Shown here piece by piece: positions 12,085 through 24,490 of a stretch of 64,000 bases of DNA (position 1 is its first letter; every line of letters starts with the position of its first letter). Source of the DNA: Antennarius striatus (Eukaryota; Chordata; Actinopteri; Lophiiformes; Antennariidae). The stretch covers positions 8,837,501 through 8,901,500 of the forward strand of contig NC_090777.1 in assembly GCF_040054535.1 (NCBI RefSeq), written 5' to 3'. A model generated the notes under the pieces. That model did not search any database and was not told the DNA's origin. It saw only the letters and a list, made by a program, of their open reading frames with translations. Made by a program: the position numbers and the translations under genes.

Positions 12085-13841
12085 GGCGGGGGCGGGGGGG
12101 CAGCCCTCACAGGTATGGCCAAACCCATCTCAGTGTTTCAATTGGCATTATAAATCAGACTCACCCAGTTCAGTTTTTAAATTCTTTTCTGGTTGGTTTG
12201 GTTTTTTTTGTGTCTTTTTTTGTTTGTTTTTTTGATTTGTTTCGGGGTTGTTGTTTTTTTTTGCTGCCAGGAGAAAGCATGTTCAGGCGAGGCATCTGAT
12301 TATTTCACTACATTTGAAACAAGTCACACTTCCCTCAGTTAGGGTATAAGAAAGTGGTCCTTATAGCACTTCTTGCCATATTTAATCATTTTCAAAGGAG
12401 AAAATCTCCAAAGAAAATCTCAAAGACTGCCAAGAGTTAATTTATTTCAGTCATTCATTAATTTTCTTGAAAACAAGACAATCGTAATCATCTTATCTTC
12501 AGCTGCTTAAACCTTAAACATCTTGTAGGTCACAGGTTACACTGGAGCCTATCCCAGCTTACTGTGAGTGAGAGTGTGTGTGTGTGTTTGTATGAAAAGC
12601 AAATAAATAACAAATGGACACATCACCAGCGCATTGCGGGGCCGCTGCTAAAAGTTGTCAGTGAAAATTTCAATGGAGTTATGGGAAACACAGATTCATT
12701 GTTCCAGTATGCAAAAGAATGCATCACAGTCTTGCCTAAGCATGTTGTGTTGCTGCATGTTTGTGGGTGTGTGTATGGGTGTGAAAGGATGAGGAGGCAT
12801 ACATAGAGCTCGGGCACTGAATCCAAACCACAATGAATGTGTAGTACAGTACAGTAACTAAGAACGGTTACATGAAGACAGCAGGTATGACAATCAAAGC
12901 CACCACTGCAGTTGAGATGTCTATAAAAATCATTCAGTCACCCAAATACTTTAAGTCATGAGTTCCTTCAATGTCATATAGTTAAAGGTGTTTTATCTGA
13001 GGGCACTAACCTTTTCAAGTCCAAGTAGAATTGTACAGCATGAGAAAGTGAAACAAATGAAACAAATTACTGGTACAATGGGGGTGTTCTGGTAACTTGT
13101 TCTCACTGGTAATCAGTGCTCACATCTGAAAAGCACAAGATACTTTTATCTTCATTGACATTTCTGTTCCAGATGTGTGGGAGTTTTCAGGGTCCAGGTG
13201 CACTTTTTAATCAATTCGTGCTTGTATAAAGAATATTTGTATAATACCCATAGGTAATAGCCAAGAAAGTTTCTCTAAGAGGAGTTTCATGCACCTACAC
13301 ATCATGTCTGCTGAGAATCAGCTTCAGGACAACTTCGGTGTAGAGTTTAGTGACTTTTCCTTTTAGCCTCAGTAGCTGTCATGGTACATGAAACATATTC
13401 ATTGCTTTGTGTACCATTTGTCTGTGATGTACTTAATAAATTGTGATATGAAGTCAGTGCCTGACATGACAAATACCGATGTTCATCAGGTGACATGCTT
13501 TGCAGACTGTTTGGTTCACACAAGAGAGATTGGATCTAGAGCAATCACAAAACCTGTTCTGCATCCTTTATAAAATAAAACTGCCAGCCCTTTAACAGCA
13601 TTAGAGGAACATTTTGTCTTAAAATTTAAATTCAGCCAGTCATTGCTAAATTTACAGCAAACAAGTCATTGCTGCAAATCTTTATGACTCGTTCATGAAA
13701 TGTTTCTAGAGCAAAAACATCACAACATTCAGTAATACCAGCAAATTACAAAATGACCACAAGAAGCATATCTGTCTCCAGACATAAATCCCCCTGTTGC
13801 TGCAAAAGAAAAGTTAAATGTAAACAAACTGATTTGAAATT
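12085..13841. other. Intergenic DNA with one short repeat fragment
   Basis: No gene seen. 12479-12565 carries a fragment of the interspersed repeat ('ggagcctatcccagctta'). The rest is AT-rich unique-looking sequence. Confidence 0.5.
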
Positions 13842-14232
13842 TGGTGGCAGTGGCTCAGTGGTAGAGCGCGCGGTAGAGCGCTCTACCACTGAGATCTACC
13901 ATCTGAGATCGGCAGTTCGATTCCCGCTCATGCCCAAAACACCCGGAGGTGAGCTGACAGTGGGAGGTGTTAGCTCACCTCCGGAGCACTGCCGAGGCGC
14001 CCTTGAGCAAGGCGCCGTCCCCCTTACAAGTGGCTTATTTGGGGCGCACCAAGCACTCTACCTCCTCTGCATGAGTACAGGCCCCCTGTGTGTGTGTGTG
14101 TGTTCAGGGCCTGTACACACTAACTAACATGCATGTGATTTGATTTGGACTAACTAGAGTGTGCCACTAATTTCCCTTCGGGGATTACTCGAGTATATAA
14201 AATTTAAAAAAATTAAATTAAAATTAAAATTT
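13842..14232 (+). mobile_element. tRNA-derived SINE, copy 1
   Basis: The head has a pol III A-box-like 'gtggctcagtggtagagcg' and a B-box-like 'ggcagttcgattcccgc'. The body contains 'gagctgacagtgggaggtgt' and 'cgcccttgagcaaggcgccg'. The tail 'aatttcccttcggggatta' is followed by 'gtatataaa' and an A-rich end. The same order occurs at 17898-18297 (+), 31209-31520 (-) and 62030-62468 (-). The head of this copy carries a 16-bp perfect inverted repeat across the A box (13854-13893). The tail resembles the 3' end of the LINEs at 45634 and 46785. Confidence 0.85.
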
Positions 14233-14263
14233 GTTTAAAATGTGGTGAAGAATGTAAGAATAA

Positions 14264-14763
14264 CCCAACAGTATACAACCTCTCTGGTGGCGCTGTAAAC
14301 AAGTGGTGACAGTTTGTCCATCATAAGCAAGGCCTTTTCAGAAGGCCAAAGATCATAAATTGACTGTGCATCTAAGTGTCACATAGATAGATCTATCTGC
14401 AAATAACAAACTTAAAGATAGATAGATCGATAGATCGATCGATCGATCTTTCAGTTTGTTATTGGCATTGATGCATGACTCTGAAATGTGTATAATTTGG
14501 TTGGCTGGAATTACATGAATTAGCTGTTTTAATGGTGACAGGTAATTCTAGTTTTAGAGTTGCTCTCTTCTAGCAGTGTGTTTGCATGTGTCAGTTCCTA
14601 TAAGCTTGTGCGTCCACTACAGAAGGGCGATGTGACACTTAGAGGAACTTAGGTTATGCAAAATCAATCTATGACCTTTGGCCTTCTGAAAGGTCTTGCT
14701 TATGATGGACAAACTGTCACCACTTGTATACAGCACCACCAGAGAGGTTGTATACTGTTGGGG
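14264..14763. repeat. Long imperfect inverted repeat (foldback/MITE-like)
   Basis: The left arm 14264-14384 begins 'cccaacagtatacaacc' and contains 'gtggtgacagtttgtccatc'. The right arm 14630-14763 contains the reverse complement ('gatggacaaactgtcaccac') and ends 'ggttgtatactgttggg'. The arms are about 120-130 bp with few mismatches, apart from one diverged block in the right arm. They flank about 245 bp that includes 'gatagatagatcgatagatc' repeats. No ORF. No clear TSD was found. Confidence 0.8.
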
Positions 14764-15902
14764 CTTCCTACTTCATCAAGGTGACTCCAATGGTATGCAA
14801 TTAACAGTTTAGAATTGTTGACCTTTTGGATTTCATCAGAGAGGGAGGAACTGTAAAAAGTGAGATGTGAGATCCAAAGTATTATTGACAGATATGCTGA
14901 CAGGTGTGGCTTCACCTGGAGGTGGTTGGCACTTTTCCTTCATTCATTCTGACAAACAAGTCCATTGGTCGCCTTAGGGAACCAAACCTCAACACAATCA
15001 TGAAATTGAGAATGCAGAAATTATTGTAAATCTGACCATATATCTATATATCACTCTCTGGAGATATCAAGTCATTGAAAGAAAAAAACATGTAGAAAAT
15101 TTAAAAAATGTTATAGTATTTCTCTGTATCATCAAGTTGATCAAAACCTGTCTTTTCCCACTTTGTTCAGCCTCACTCATGAAACCACACAGCTGGGGTA
15201 AGAATTAACTGGGTGTAATGAAACCCAATGGTACAGGTGAAGCCCTGAAGGAGTGTGGAATTTCCATTCTTTCAACGAAGCTGCAACTGTTAAGGAAAAG
15301 AATTTTACAATTGCAAATGACCATTCCAAGTCATCACACAGAATTTTGCAGTATACCCAAATGGCCTTGAATCTGCACACCTTGTCTGACCGACAGCTCA
15401 TACGTAACGGTCTAAGACCAGTCACTCAGAGGGCAAACAGCTGTTTGTCCATCCAAAGAATTTTTGCACAAACTATGAAGCCATCTCAGGTATGCTCTTC
15501 TGTGTTCTTATTTTGAGATCATCAGGGCTACTGAGATATAATTTATTCAACAGCATCACACCACGCATGATCATTGTTTCAACCTTCATGAAGTTCTTTA
15601 TGAAGGCTGAAAATATCCCAGTTCTGGCACGCATTCTCACCAGACATGGCATCTATTAAGCCTAATAAAGATGGTCTTGATTGACAGCATGTTCTGGTTC
15701 CTGCTGTTGAGGAACCAACACTCCACCAGCCATAACAAACAACCTCATCAAGTTGATACAAACTACATATGTTATAAAGCAGGGAATGGTTGTCACACCA
15801 GTTGTTAGGCTCACTGGTGGAGTGTCTTGACCATCATGGTCTTTTGGGTATCTGTGACAATACCATAAACATGTTTGTATTTTGTTGAGAGCAGTTTATA
15901 TA

Positions 15903-15906
<4 letters not shown>
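14764..15906. other. Unassigned intergenic DNA
   Basis: No recognisable protein or transposon end. A weak minus-strand frame at 15579-15761 has no family I can name. Confidence 0.4.

Positions 15907-15970
<64 letters not shown>
15907..15970. repeat. (AT)n microsatellite
   Basis: About 64 bp of uninterrupted AT dinucleotides. Confidence 0.97.
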
Positions 15971-15972
<2 letters not shown>

Positions 15973-16017
15973 TCATAGAACTAGAGACTATTGCTTGTAA
16001 AAGACTGAATCGTTACA

Positions 16018-16290
16018 ATCAATCAATCAGTCTTAATTTGAAAAGCACTTAATCACATCAGCAGACATTTCAAAATGCTTTAACAGACAGAGATACCCAA
16101 CAGAACCTTCCAAAGTAAGCATGAGCGACAGCAGTGGAGGAAAACTTCTTCATTGAGGAAGAAACTCCGGACAGGACAAATACTGTGAAGGGTGGTCATC
16201 TGCCTTGAATGGTTGTGTGGGAAAGGAAATACAATGGGGATAGAGACAGGGCAAGGAAAAGAAACAGAGACAGAGAGGGAGTGTGGCAGA
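16018..16290 (+). repeat. Interspersed repeat also present near 56300
   Basis: Contains 'cacatcagcagacatttcaa', 'gctttaacagacagag' and 'acccaacagaaccttcc'. The same words occur in order at 56296-56400. It begins with a TCAATCAATCAG run. Non-coding. Confidence 0.7.
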
Positions 16291-16299
16291 TAGGCCAGA

Positions 16300-16760
16300 T
16301 AGGCCTTGCAAAAGTACTGCCCCCCCCCCCCAAGAACTTTTTGACATTTTGCCACATTTCAGGCTTCAAACTTAAAGATAACAAACTGCATTTTTTTTTT
16401 CAAGAATCACCAACATGTGAGACACAGTCGTGGAGTGAAACCAAATTTATACAACATTTTATATTGTGTTTACAACTAAAAAACTTAAAAGTAGGATGTG
16501 CAAAAGTATTGGCCCCTTGTTCTTTCGGCTCAGGTAACCGACTATAGAAGTTCCCTGATGACTTCTGAATGATCCAATGTTGACCTAAATGACTAACAAT
16601 GACAAACAGAGTGCATTTGTGTGTCATTTGGTCTCACATTTGATTATTGTGTATTGATTCTGCCTCTTCCCTGTCAGGTGTTTTGACAGTTTGACTGTTA
16701 TTACTGATTACCTGGTTGTGACTCTGCTTTGAAAATAAGATTAATATCAAGAAGCTGTAT
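16300..16760 (+). repeat. Putative non-autonomous DNA transposon fragment
   Basis: Contains 'gcaaaagtactgcccccc', 'ttgccacatttcaggcttca' and 'gtgcaaaagtattggcccc', words I associate with a repeat that is common in fish genomes. The class was not verified. No ORF. Confidence 0.5.
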
Positions 16761-16855
16761 TGTCATTACAATGGAGCACTGAAATTGCAAGGTAAGATGG
16801 AGAGTCGGTTCTGAGCTGCTGCACCCTGGCTGCACCGCCACTACGACCAACATAA

Positions 16856-17045
16856 CCTAATGTTCCTTAGAAGCATGTTTTTTCTGATAGTTGGGGGAAA
16901 CCAGAGTACCTGTAGAAAACCCATTCAGACAAGGAGAGAACATGCAAATTCTACACAGGAAGGCTATGTTGGAAATGCTGGGGTTTGAACCCAATGCCTT
17001 CTTGCCGTGAGGCAACAGCACTAACCACTATGCCACTGTCCCACC
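16856..17045 (+). repeat. 3' portion of the interspersed fish repeat
   Basis: Contains 'gagaacatgcaaattctaca', 'ggtttgaacccaatgccttc' and 'gcactaaccactatgccact', the usual downstream blocks of the repeat at 1079-1305. 17046-17897 holds nothing recognisable. Confidence 0.6.
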
Positions 17046-17897
17046 AAACTAAATGTTGGATTGGGACTCCCCTCTACTGTTGTGCTTTTGGGTTATCTCT
17101 GCTAAGTTTGGGCCACTTATCTCTCAGTCAAACACCACATTACACTCTGTTCAGTCATCTGATCCCTGTCAGATTGTTAGCATTTATACCAACTTTCCAG
17201 CATTTTTGTTTAATTTGTTGGTCAATGTACTGATTTTGCCTGATTTCTGGATCATTTCTATTGCCAATGCCTTGTTGGACATGTCTCCCTGCTTGGATTG
17301 ATGAGCTGCTTTTTGATCTCTGCTTTGGAATGAATTAAGGATTTTGACTTCCCTCTATTGGGTAGGGTAAATGATAGGTCGGGGTAGGCCTGTAAATAAT
17401 TTCTCATATCACCCTGTCATTGTTTTCTGATGCTTTTCATTAAAAGTCTTTATTTCCTTTTGTCTTTGTCTAGGCATGTTGTCTGGGAGGGCAGTTGCTC
17501 CCATCAGTTGATCACTTCTATCCAATAGCAAAGCAACACACCTACCCTACTTGCCTATCGTGTTGCAGGTATGCTCCTGGTTATGACTATTGCAGTACCG
17601 TTATTATGTTTGTTCTTGTTCTAATACACCTCTGCACAGCACTGCCCCACCTGTGGGGATTCTCCTGCTCCATCATTTCATCAGGCTTGTCAGTCAAATC
17701 AGCGGCCACCACGACTACCATGGTTTGGGAGTTAATCTTGCTACTGCAGACGCTCCTCAGTAACATAATGTGTCCACAGAGATAAGCAGTGTAACACAAT
17801 CTGTCCACAGAAATAAGCAGTTATTACCGATTATTTTGTTTCATTCACCTGCCTTTCCTGATTGTCGAGATAATATGTCATAGGACAAACTCATATT

Positions 17898-18297
17898 GGG
17901 GCGGCAGTGGCTCAGTGGTAGAGTGGGTGGTAGAGCAGGTCGTCCAATGTTCCTAAGACTGGTGATTCGATTCCCGCTCCTGCCCAAAAAAAACACCCAG
18001 AGTGTGAGCTGACAGTGGGAGGTGTCAGCTCACCCTCCAGAGCACTGTGGAGGCGCCCTTGAGCAAGGCACCGTAAGGCACTCTAATAAGTTGTTTATTA
18101 GAGGCGCTCCACAAAGGGTCTGCCTACCACTCTACCTTCCCCTGCATGCCAACAGCCCCCCTTGTTTTTGTGTGTGCGTGTGCTACAGGGGCCTGTACAA
18201 ACTAACATGTATGCATGCGTTTGCATATTACTAACTAGAGCGTGCTCTTAATTTCCCTTCATGGATCAGACCAGTATATAAAATTAAAAAATAAAAA
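17898..18297 (+). mobile_element. tRNA-derived SINE, copy 2
   Basis: Begins 'ggggcggcagtggctcagtg' and has the B-box-like 'ggtgattcgattcccgctcc'. It shares the 'gagctgacagtgggaggtgt' body and the 'aatttcccttcatggatca' tail with copy 1. The A-rich end reaches 18297. Confidence 0.85.
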
Positions 18298-19927
18298 CTT
18301 GAGCAGAAGATAATTATAGTCATTCCATTGTTAATGTGACACAAGATTTCACGACTGCACTTTCATTACAGTCTGTAAGACTATTGTTTCTGTTGTTCTA
18401 TTGTACTTTCCATCCCATACCTGCAATTACATATTGATTTGCTGTCTGAGACATTGTTTATTGTTAATCTGTAAATAGATTGTGATTAAAGGTAGATATT
18501 CTTCAGAATTCTTCATCACATGATTCAGTTACGCTGCAGGTCACTTGTCAATTAACACAGCAAAGTACACATTGTACTAGACTTCTGCAGGTGATATCAC
18601 AAAACTCACCGACTGTCACTCTTCCACTCTGTTGCAGCTGACTTCAGAATTAATCATGGTTATACACTCAGATGGATTGATTAATCATGTATGAATGCAG
18701 TTAAAAATTAAAACCTTATTTCTTTGATGTCCGTGCAATATTTTATTTTATCAATACTGTGTAATTTGAGAATGTGGGCAGTATTGTTAGGGTGTGACTC
18801 CTTTTTCCCTGATCTTTTGAATATCTGCTGTTCTTGTGTGTTAACCACTAAAACGCAGACACAGAGAGATACACACACACCACCCACCCCTGTGCGCACA
18901 CACACTCCCACAAACACACGAGTACAGGCACAAACACAAACAACAGTGAATGTGAGCTTGACAGACAATTGCTGACTTCCTGTAGTTCAGCTCTCCATGC
19001 CTTAAAGTCTTTGTCTTGCCCCTATCTTGTCAAACCCATTTATAACCCATGCGGGTATGTACATTTGAAAAATGCCACACACAAAAGCACACACATGAAG
19101 TGATAAACCACAATACAAATCGATTCAATTCAAACGAACCAAATAATTCTACAAATGTGAGTTTTTGTGCAAATACTACACCTATATGCAAGTTTCCGTA
19201 ACTGCCCTGTTTTGTGTTTGTCAGTGAAACAAAAGGAAATATTTCCTGCACAGCATACAAGTTCAGCTTTGCCTTCACTGTGCCAGAGGACAAACTGGCA
19301 AGTTCTGGGTGTGGTTGTAAAAGATTAGAGCTGTAGAAAGACAAAAAATAATGAGACTTCTTGATACAAATCCATGTTTAAAAATAAAATAAATTTTAAC
19401 TCGGTTTTAATGCCATTTTTAGTGGTAATTCAGACTTCAGTTAGGTATAAAACACAGTCTTTTTACATATAGAATAACCATGCTTGTTTTGGGCCGGGCA
19501 TTTTGTATATTGGTTTTGACACAAGTTTTCACTTTTAGTGTTTTGTACCTTACCCCACCTGCATATGCACATTCAAATTAAACGGCATAATATAATAATT
19601 GAGAAATTAAATTGGCTAAACTGCAGTCAAGTACTATCCTGCAAAAACCTTGGCAAAAGTTGATATTTCTCTGGTCTTCTACTCCTTGCCAGACTCAGTT
19701 TAGTCTTCTGCAAGGAAATACATCTTTATTTGAAATACAAAATGATGCAAAATGATATATCTGTTATACAGAAATGTAGCTGTTGTTTAAAGTTGGCAAA
19801 CAAGTTCCAAGTTTATCACTAAGAAATTACGATTGACTTCATGGATTCAGTCCACTACCACGCCTTCATTGCAAGTTAATTTAGTATATGAGATGGCACA
19901 TTTGTGCAGATATAATTGCAGATATAA
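18298..19927. other. Unassigned intergenic DNA with a CA-rich patch
   Basis: 18860-18950 is a degenerate (CA)-rich stretch. No gene or transposon recognised elsewhere. Confidence 0.5.
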
Positions 19928-20340
19928 TGTGAGAAATTTTCCAATACATGTTTTTGTTTAAGTGAGCAGCTAGATGCAGACAAAAAAGAAGACTGAAAGA
20001 CAAACAGTAAATTACTGTTGACAGTCATTCATTATATTTTGAGAAACAAATATCATTAAAACTTTATCTGTGATTCTACAGTTTGGCCACAGTCGAATAA
20101 AGGAGGGATAAAGGAGCTGCTAATTGCCACCACACCTTGATGTGAGAAATTTTCAAATACGTGCTTTTGTTTAAGTGAGCAGCTAGATGCAGATACAAAA
20201 AAGAAGACTGAAAGACAAACAGTAAATTACTATTGACAGTCACTCATTATATTTTGAGAAACAAATATCATGAAAACTTTATCAGTGATTCTACAATTTG
20301 GCCACCGTCAAATAAAGGAGGGATTATGGAGCTGCTATTG
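19928..20340 (+). repeat. Tandem duplication, period about 213 bp
   Basis: Copy 1 is 19928-20140 and copy 2 is 20141-20340. Both begin 'tgtgagaaattttc' and share 'aagtgagcagctagatgcag', 'gaagactgaaagacaaacag' and 'aataaaggagggat'. Identity is high with scattered substitutions. No ORF. Confidence 0.9.
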
Positions 20341-21130
20341 TCAGTCATGTATAATGATTTAACTTTCAATGATTAAAGGAAAGATATATAGATTAAAAGA
20401 GAACACCTTTAAAAGCAAGCAAATGCCTTCAGGCGAGCTTTGACATTTGTACATGCCAACATAGCACAAAAGTCAGCACACAGTAACACAGTCACTTTAA
20501 CTAGGTTGATACAATGTACTGGTGTAGTATTTAGAGCACTGTTGTCCACCATCTAATGCAATTTACATGCTTCAGTTTTGGCAATATGTAGTTTGATGAA
20601 GATATTCAACAATGGGCTGTAAAATGAGGTCTGACTTATATTAACGAAGCCCGGGTAGGTAGTAAAATGGTGCTCGGGCATTTTATTTTGACTATTAGTT
20701 TAAAACACCCCACCCTACAAAAAAGTGCGTTAAGAGTGACATTGAATTCTCCAAGTATGGGCTTGGTTCACCTGACACGAACAAGAAGGTGTGGCACACA
20801 CTGTGTGTGAGAAAATAGCTTCCCTAGCCAAGACAAACCTGAAAGATTTTTTAGACATTTTTACCACCGCAAAGCATTATATAACTCAAACTCTCTTATA
20901 ATTCTCTCATTATCCAAACTGTCTCATAATTTGCACCAGTAAATTGTGAGTCGTATTCTTATTCTTGAACAACTGCTGATCTGCAGTAAATAACTATTTG
21001 TTTTCATCTGTGCTTTTTGTTTCTGTCAAGTAACCTCTCTTCTGAAGGTTGGTTCTCACAGAGCTTGTGAACATTCCACTACATGTGCTGACTAGAAATT
21101 CTTAAATGTCACAAGTAATTGCAAGTGAAT

Positions 21131-21254
21131 ATGAATTTAATCCTTCACCAGATTTGTGGGTGTATTTAAGGAATGACCTTCAGTTAAAAGTCATGAATTT
21201 AATCCTACACCAGATTTGTGGGTGTACTTAAGGGATGACCTTTAGTTAAGAGTC
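21131..21254 (+). repeat. Tandem duplication, period 62 bp
   Basis: Two adjacent copies, 21131-21192 and 21193-21254, both beginning 'atgaatttaatcct' and containing 'caccagatttgtgggtgta'. Only a few substitutions. 20341-21130 shows nothing else. Confidence 0.9.
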
Positions 21255-21423
21255 ATGACACTTGAGGAAAATGTCTGTTGGTATTTAATGACCAGAGTTG
21301 GTTTAAGGAATTGGGTTAGAAAGAGATCCAACAGGTGATTTGTGATGAACTGATAGCTCTATTTCTCTCACTGTGTTCTTATCAGATCTGTATTGAAACT
21401 AAAACAGTTTTGTAGTTACATTT

Positions 21424-22930
21424 TTGACCATGGAACCAGCAGTGAGGCAGCTGTATTCTGTCTTCTTCCTCCTTGAATGTTATAAGACATTGGTCATGTC
21501 TAAAAAGACCACAAGCACATTATCTTTCTTCACTGTTTGTACCTGGTTGCAGATGATGTTGGCTTATTACAGAAACCCTGAGAAAGCACCTATCCCTGCC
21601 TTCTCCACTGAGGTGTCAACAAGGTTGTTTTTCTGCAGGCATGCTAAGAGCCTTTGGGCCATGACATAGAAGTCATGACCCACGCTGAGAATACTGGAAC
21701 TGATCAGTGGTTGAGGAGTTCCTCTATTTGAGAATCAGGATGCCTCCTTTCCTTTGCGATGCCTTTGGTATGATTAATTTTACCCATGAAACTTCCATTG
21801 ACTTCCGAGAGGTACCTCAAGACACCCAGCATATTCTTATAAAGCCTATTTTGGATGCCATTAGGCCCAGCGGCTTCTTGTGCACTTCACTGCATTTTCA
21901 AGCATGCTCCACATAGGGGCTATAAGTCCAGCTGGTGTTCAACTGGTTGAATTGGTGGGATGTCACTAGGAATAACGGTAGATGCCTCTTTTTGTTTGAG
22001 TAGGTCTTCTTTAGGTGCTCCTTAAACTCCCTTACAGGTACTTTAAGGGTTCCATTTCTCTCCTTGATAAAGGGGTCTTTGATGAACTTGTGGGGATCTC
22101 TTTAGAATGCAGTCCTCATTCGTTCTCTCTTCTTGCATTGTTTTCTCAGGTACTGTATTCAGTTTTTCGCAGTATTGTAAGGCATTGCCTAGTCTCACAG
22201 ATCCTTCTTTCAGCCTAGAGAGGAGAACGTGCCATATGCTTACACATCCAGGATGAGATTTTGCCACTTCTTCCTTACTAAGACATAATCCAGATGGTGT
22301 TTTGCAAAATTGTCGCAGTCTTGAAAAGCTCATCACTTTCCAAGTGGCTTCTGGAAGCAGGTATTAGTGATTAAAATATTGTTGTAAGAGGGTGTGCAAG
22401 ATGTTAAGCATGGTATTGGTGGACTCCTGAAACAGATATGAGGCTTTATCTGTACCTAAGTGTGAACAGAATTCTTCAAAAATACAGGTGAAACTGTGAG
22501 CAGGGTGTCATGGATAGCTGCATGTATGTTGTTCACAACTTATTCACAATCTCATTATTTACATTTGTTGGAGAATAAGCAAATATTAATATTGTTTCAG
22601 GGTTGCCAGAGATTACAGGTAGCAAAATTTGGGAAGAGTAAGATCACAAATTACAGAGAGTAGTCTTCACTTTGTTGGATAAGAGGAGGCCTACACCTTT
22701 TAACACAGATTGAGCTTCACTCTGCAATGCTGATAAGGTAACACGGTAGTTTTTCTATATGTTCTCATTTGAATGGTAACTGGTGGATGGCATGGTGTTC
22801 CTGAGCATCCAGAATTCCAATACTGCAAGAAATGGCAAGTTCCACTGTTTTTTCGTCACCATTGTTTATGCATTAAAAGTTCCCATGGTGAATGGTTTTC
22901 TACGATGGAAGAGTTCTTTTGACATGGTGA
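21424..22930 (-). mobile_element. Decayed non-LTR retrotransposon (endonuclease plus RT), clade unknown
   Basis: Reading the minus strand from 22930 to 21424, endonuclease-like pieces come first (RKPFTMGTFNA; then GNPETILIFAYSPTN near 22560-22620). An open frame follows at 22336-22043 (KTPSGLCLSKEEVAKSHPGC). Reverse-transcriptase-like blocks come next: PVREFKEHLKKTYSN, GILILK then a stop, and LVVFLDMTNVL where LINE relatives have a (V)WLDLANAYGSVPH motif. Many stops and frame shifts are present and the RT is cut off near 21424. The order endonuclease then RT on one strand supports a single old LINE copy. I recognise the family from other fish but cannot assign the clade safely. Confidence 0.6.
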
Positions 22931-24482
22931 TGGAATCAGATGTACCCCTGCCATTGGGATTTGGGGAAAAATTGTCATTTGGACTTCCCAGCAACAACCA
23001 CCTTAGCTTGTATCCAAAAAGTGGAGGTATAGGATTTGCAATTATTTTATTTTTTTTATGTTTAGCTTTATAGTGTGCAAACCAAAACAATTAGATATCC
23101 ATGATGGTCACAAGGAATTCTTCCGGCCTTTCACAGGCCTTACATTTGCTTGTGGAGGGTGTCTCTACCACCATACCCTCCCATACAACAGCAAGCGCAG
23201 GAAGGGAGGAGCTCTTTTAGTGGCCGACCACGCGACAGGTTAATACTGAGTCACATGACAACGGTAGCAGGACAGGTGAATTGGTCACACCAACTTGTCT
23301 GTGAGTATGCTTGTGAGTGTGATAATGAGGGTTTGTGTAAGCATACACGGTTAATCTTTTGTGTGCTTATTTGACTGCATTGTCCCCCACCCTTCACCTG
23401 TAGCCATTTGGGATAGGCTCCGGCACATCCATGACCATCAACGTAAATAAGCAGTTATAGAAGTCTACAAGCAAACTGATGCATGTATGCCAATCCACTC
23501 TCTGACAGGTACAATGTGTGTCAAGTCTGGTGAGAATGCAGGCCAACTGGAACACTTTTAGCTTTCCAAATTCTGTATGAATCCATTCAATATGCAGCCC
23601 TGTAATTGTCATGCAGTACCATAAGGTGATGGGAGATGAACATGATAATTAGCCTCAGAATTTCATCACTGAATCTTTGTGTATTCATATTGCCATTAAC
23701 TATTAGACCCCTGACCTATTGTGGCCGTTTTTTGGGACTTTTGATATTTGTCTCTATATGCCAGATTAAAAATTATTTAACAATACCAAGCATGGGTATG
23801 TTATTTTCAGCACAACTTCAGCTATATGAAGAGATAGTTATTTCTGTATAAATTACTACATTGACATATTGAGCTTAAATAGAAATACACAAATTCAAAA
23901 ATGGAAAAAATGTATTTTATTGCACATAAAAAACAAAAACATGCTCATGGATCTGGTTTTAAATTCAAAAAAGGTTGCCATAGGCTTCTGACATATCTAT
24001 ATCCAGTTTGTGTCACTTATGCCACTCTTCAAAGCAGCTTCTTTTTCAAAATGAGACACACCATCATATTACGTAGTTAGTACTATTAGCCATGTGACGT
24101 GGTAGAGTTTGGTCTGCCACTAATGTCCACCTGACACAGCTGGGCCACAGCTCAATCTGGAAGTCCTTGTGGGTCAGGGGCTTCACCTGGTGTGACTTAC
24201 TGATACCGCAATGGAGGAATTTGGCATTGGTAGTGGCAATATGAACACAGTGCAAAAACATTGTGCGGTACCAGCGGTAAGTTTGTTGTCTTAAAAGTAT
24301 GTCCGGTCATACGACAACCCCACCCAAACCAGTGAGGACACCAATATTAACAAAGTTCATTTATTCATGGAGAGAAAACTTCTCTAGAAGACAAAGAGCC
24401 AGTTAGATTCATATTAAATTTAGCCCAAAGAATGCCAGAGATATAATCTATATGAAATCAGTATCTTGCACAGTTATTTATT
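22931..24482. other. Intergenic DNA, mostly unassigned
   Basis: 23390-23440 carries a small inverted piece of the interspersed repeat ('gggataggctccggcacatc'). No gene seen. Confidence 0.45.
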
Positions 24483-24490
24483 AGCTAGAG

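Noticed and set aside
11935..12299. Three overlapping ORFs rich in Val/Cys/Arg
   Set aside because: They are translations of the (GT)n microsatellite.
13842..13935. Possible tRNA gene
   Set aside because: A and B boxes are present but no cloverleaf closes. The sequence continues into a repeated body and LINE-like tail, so it is a SINE head.
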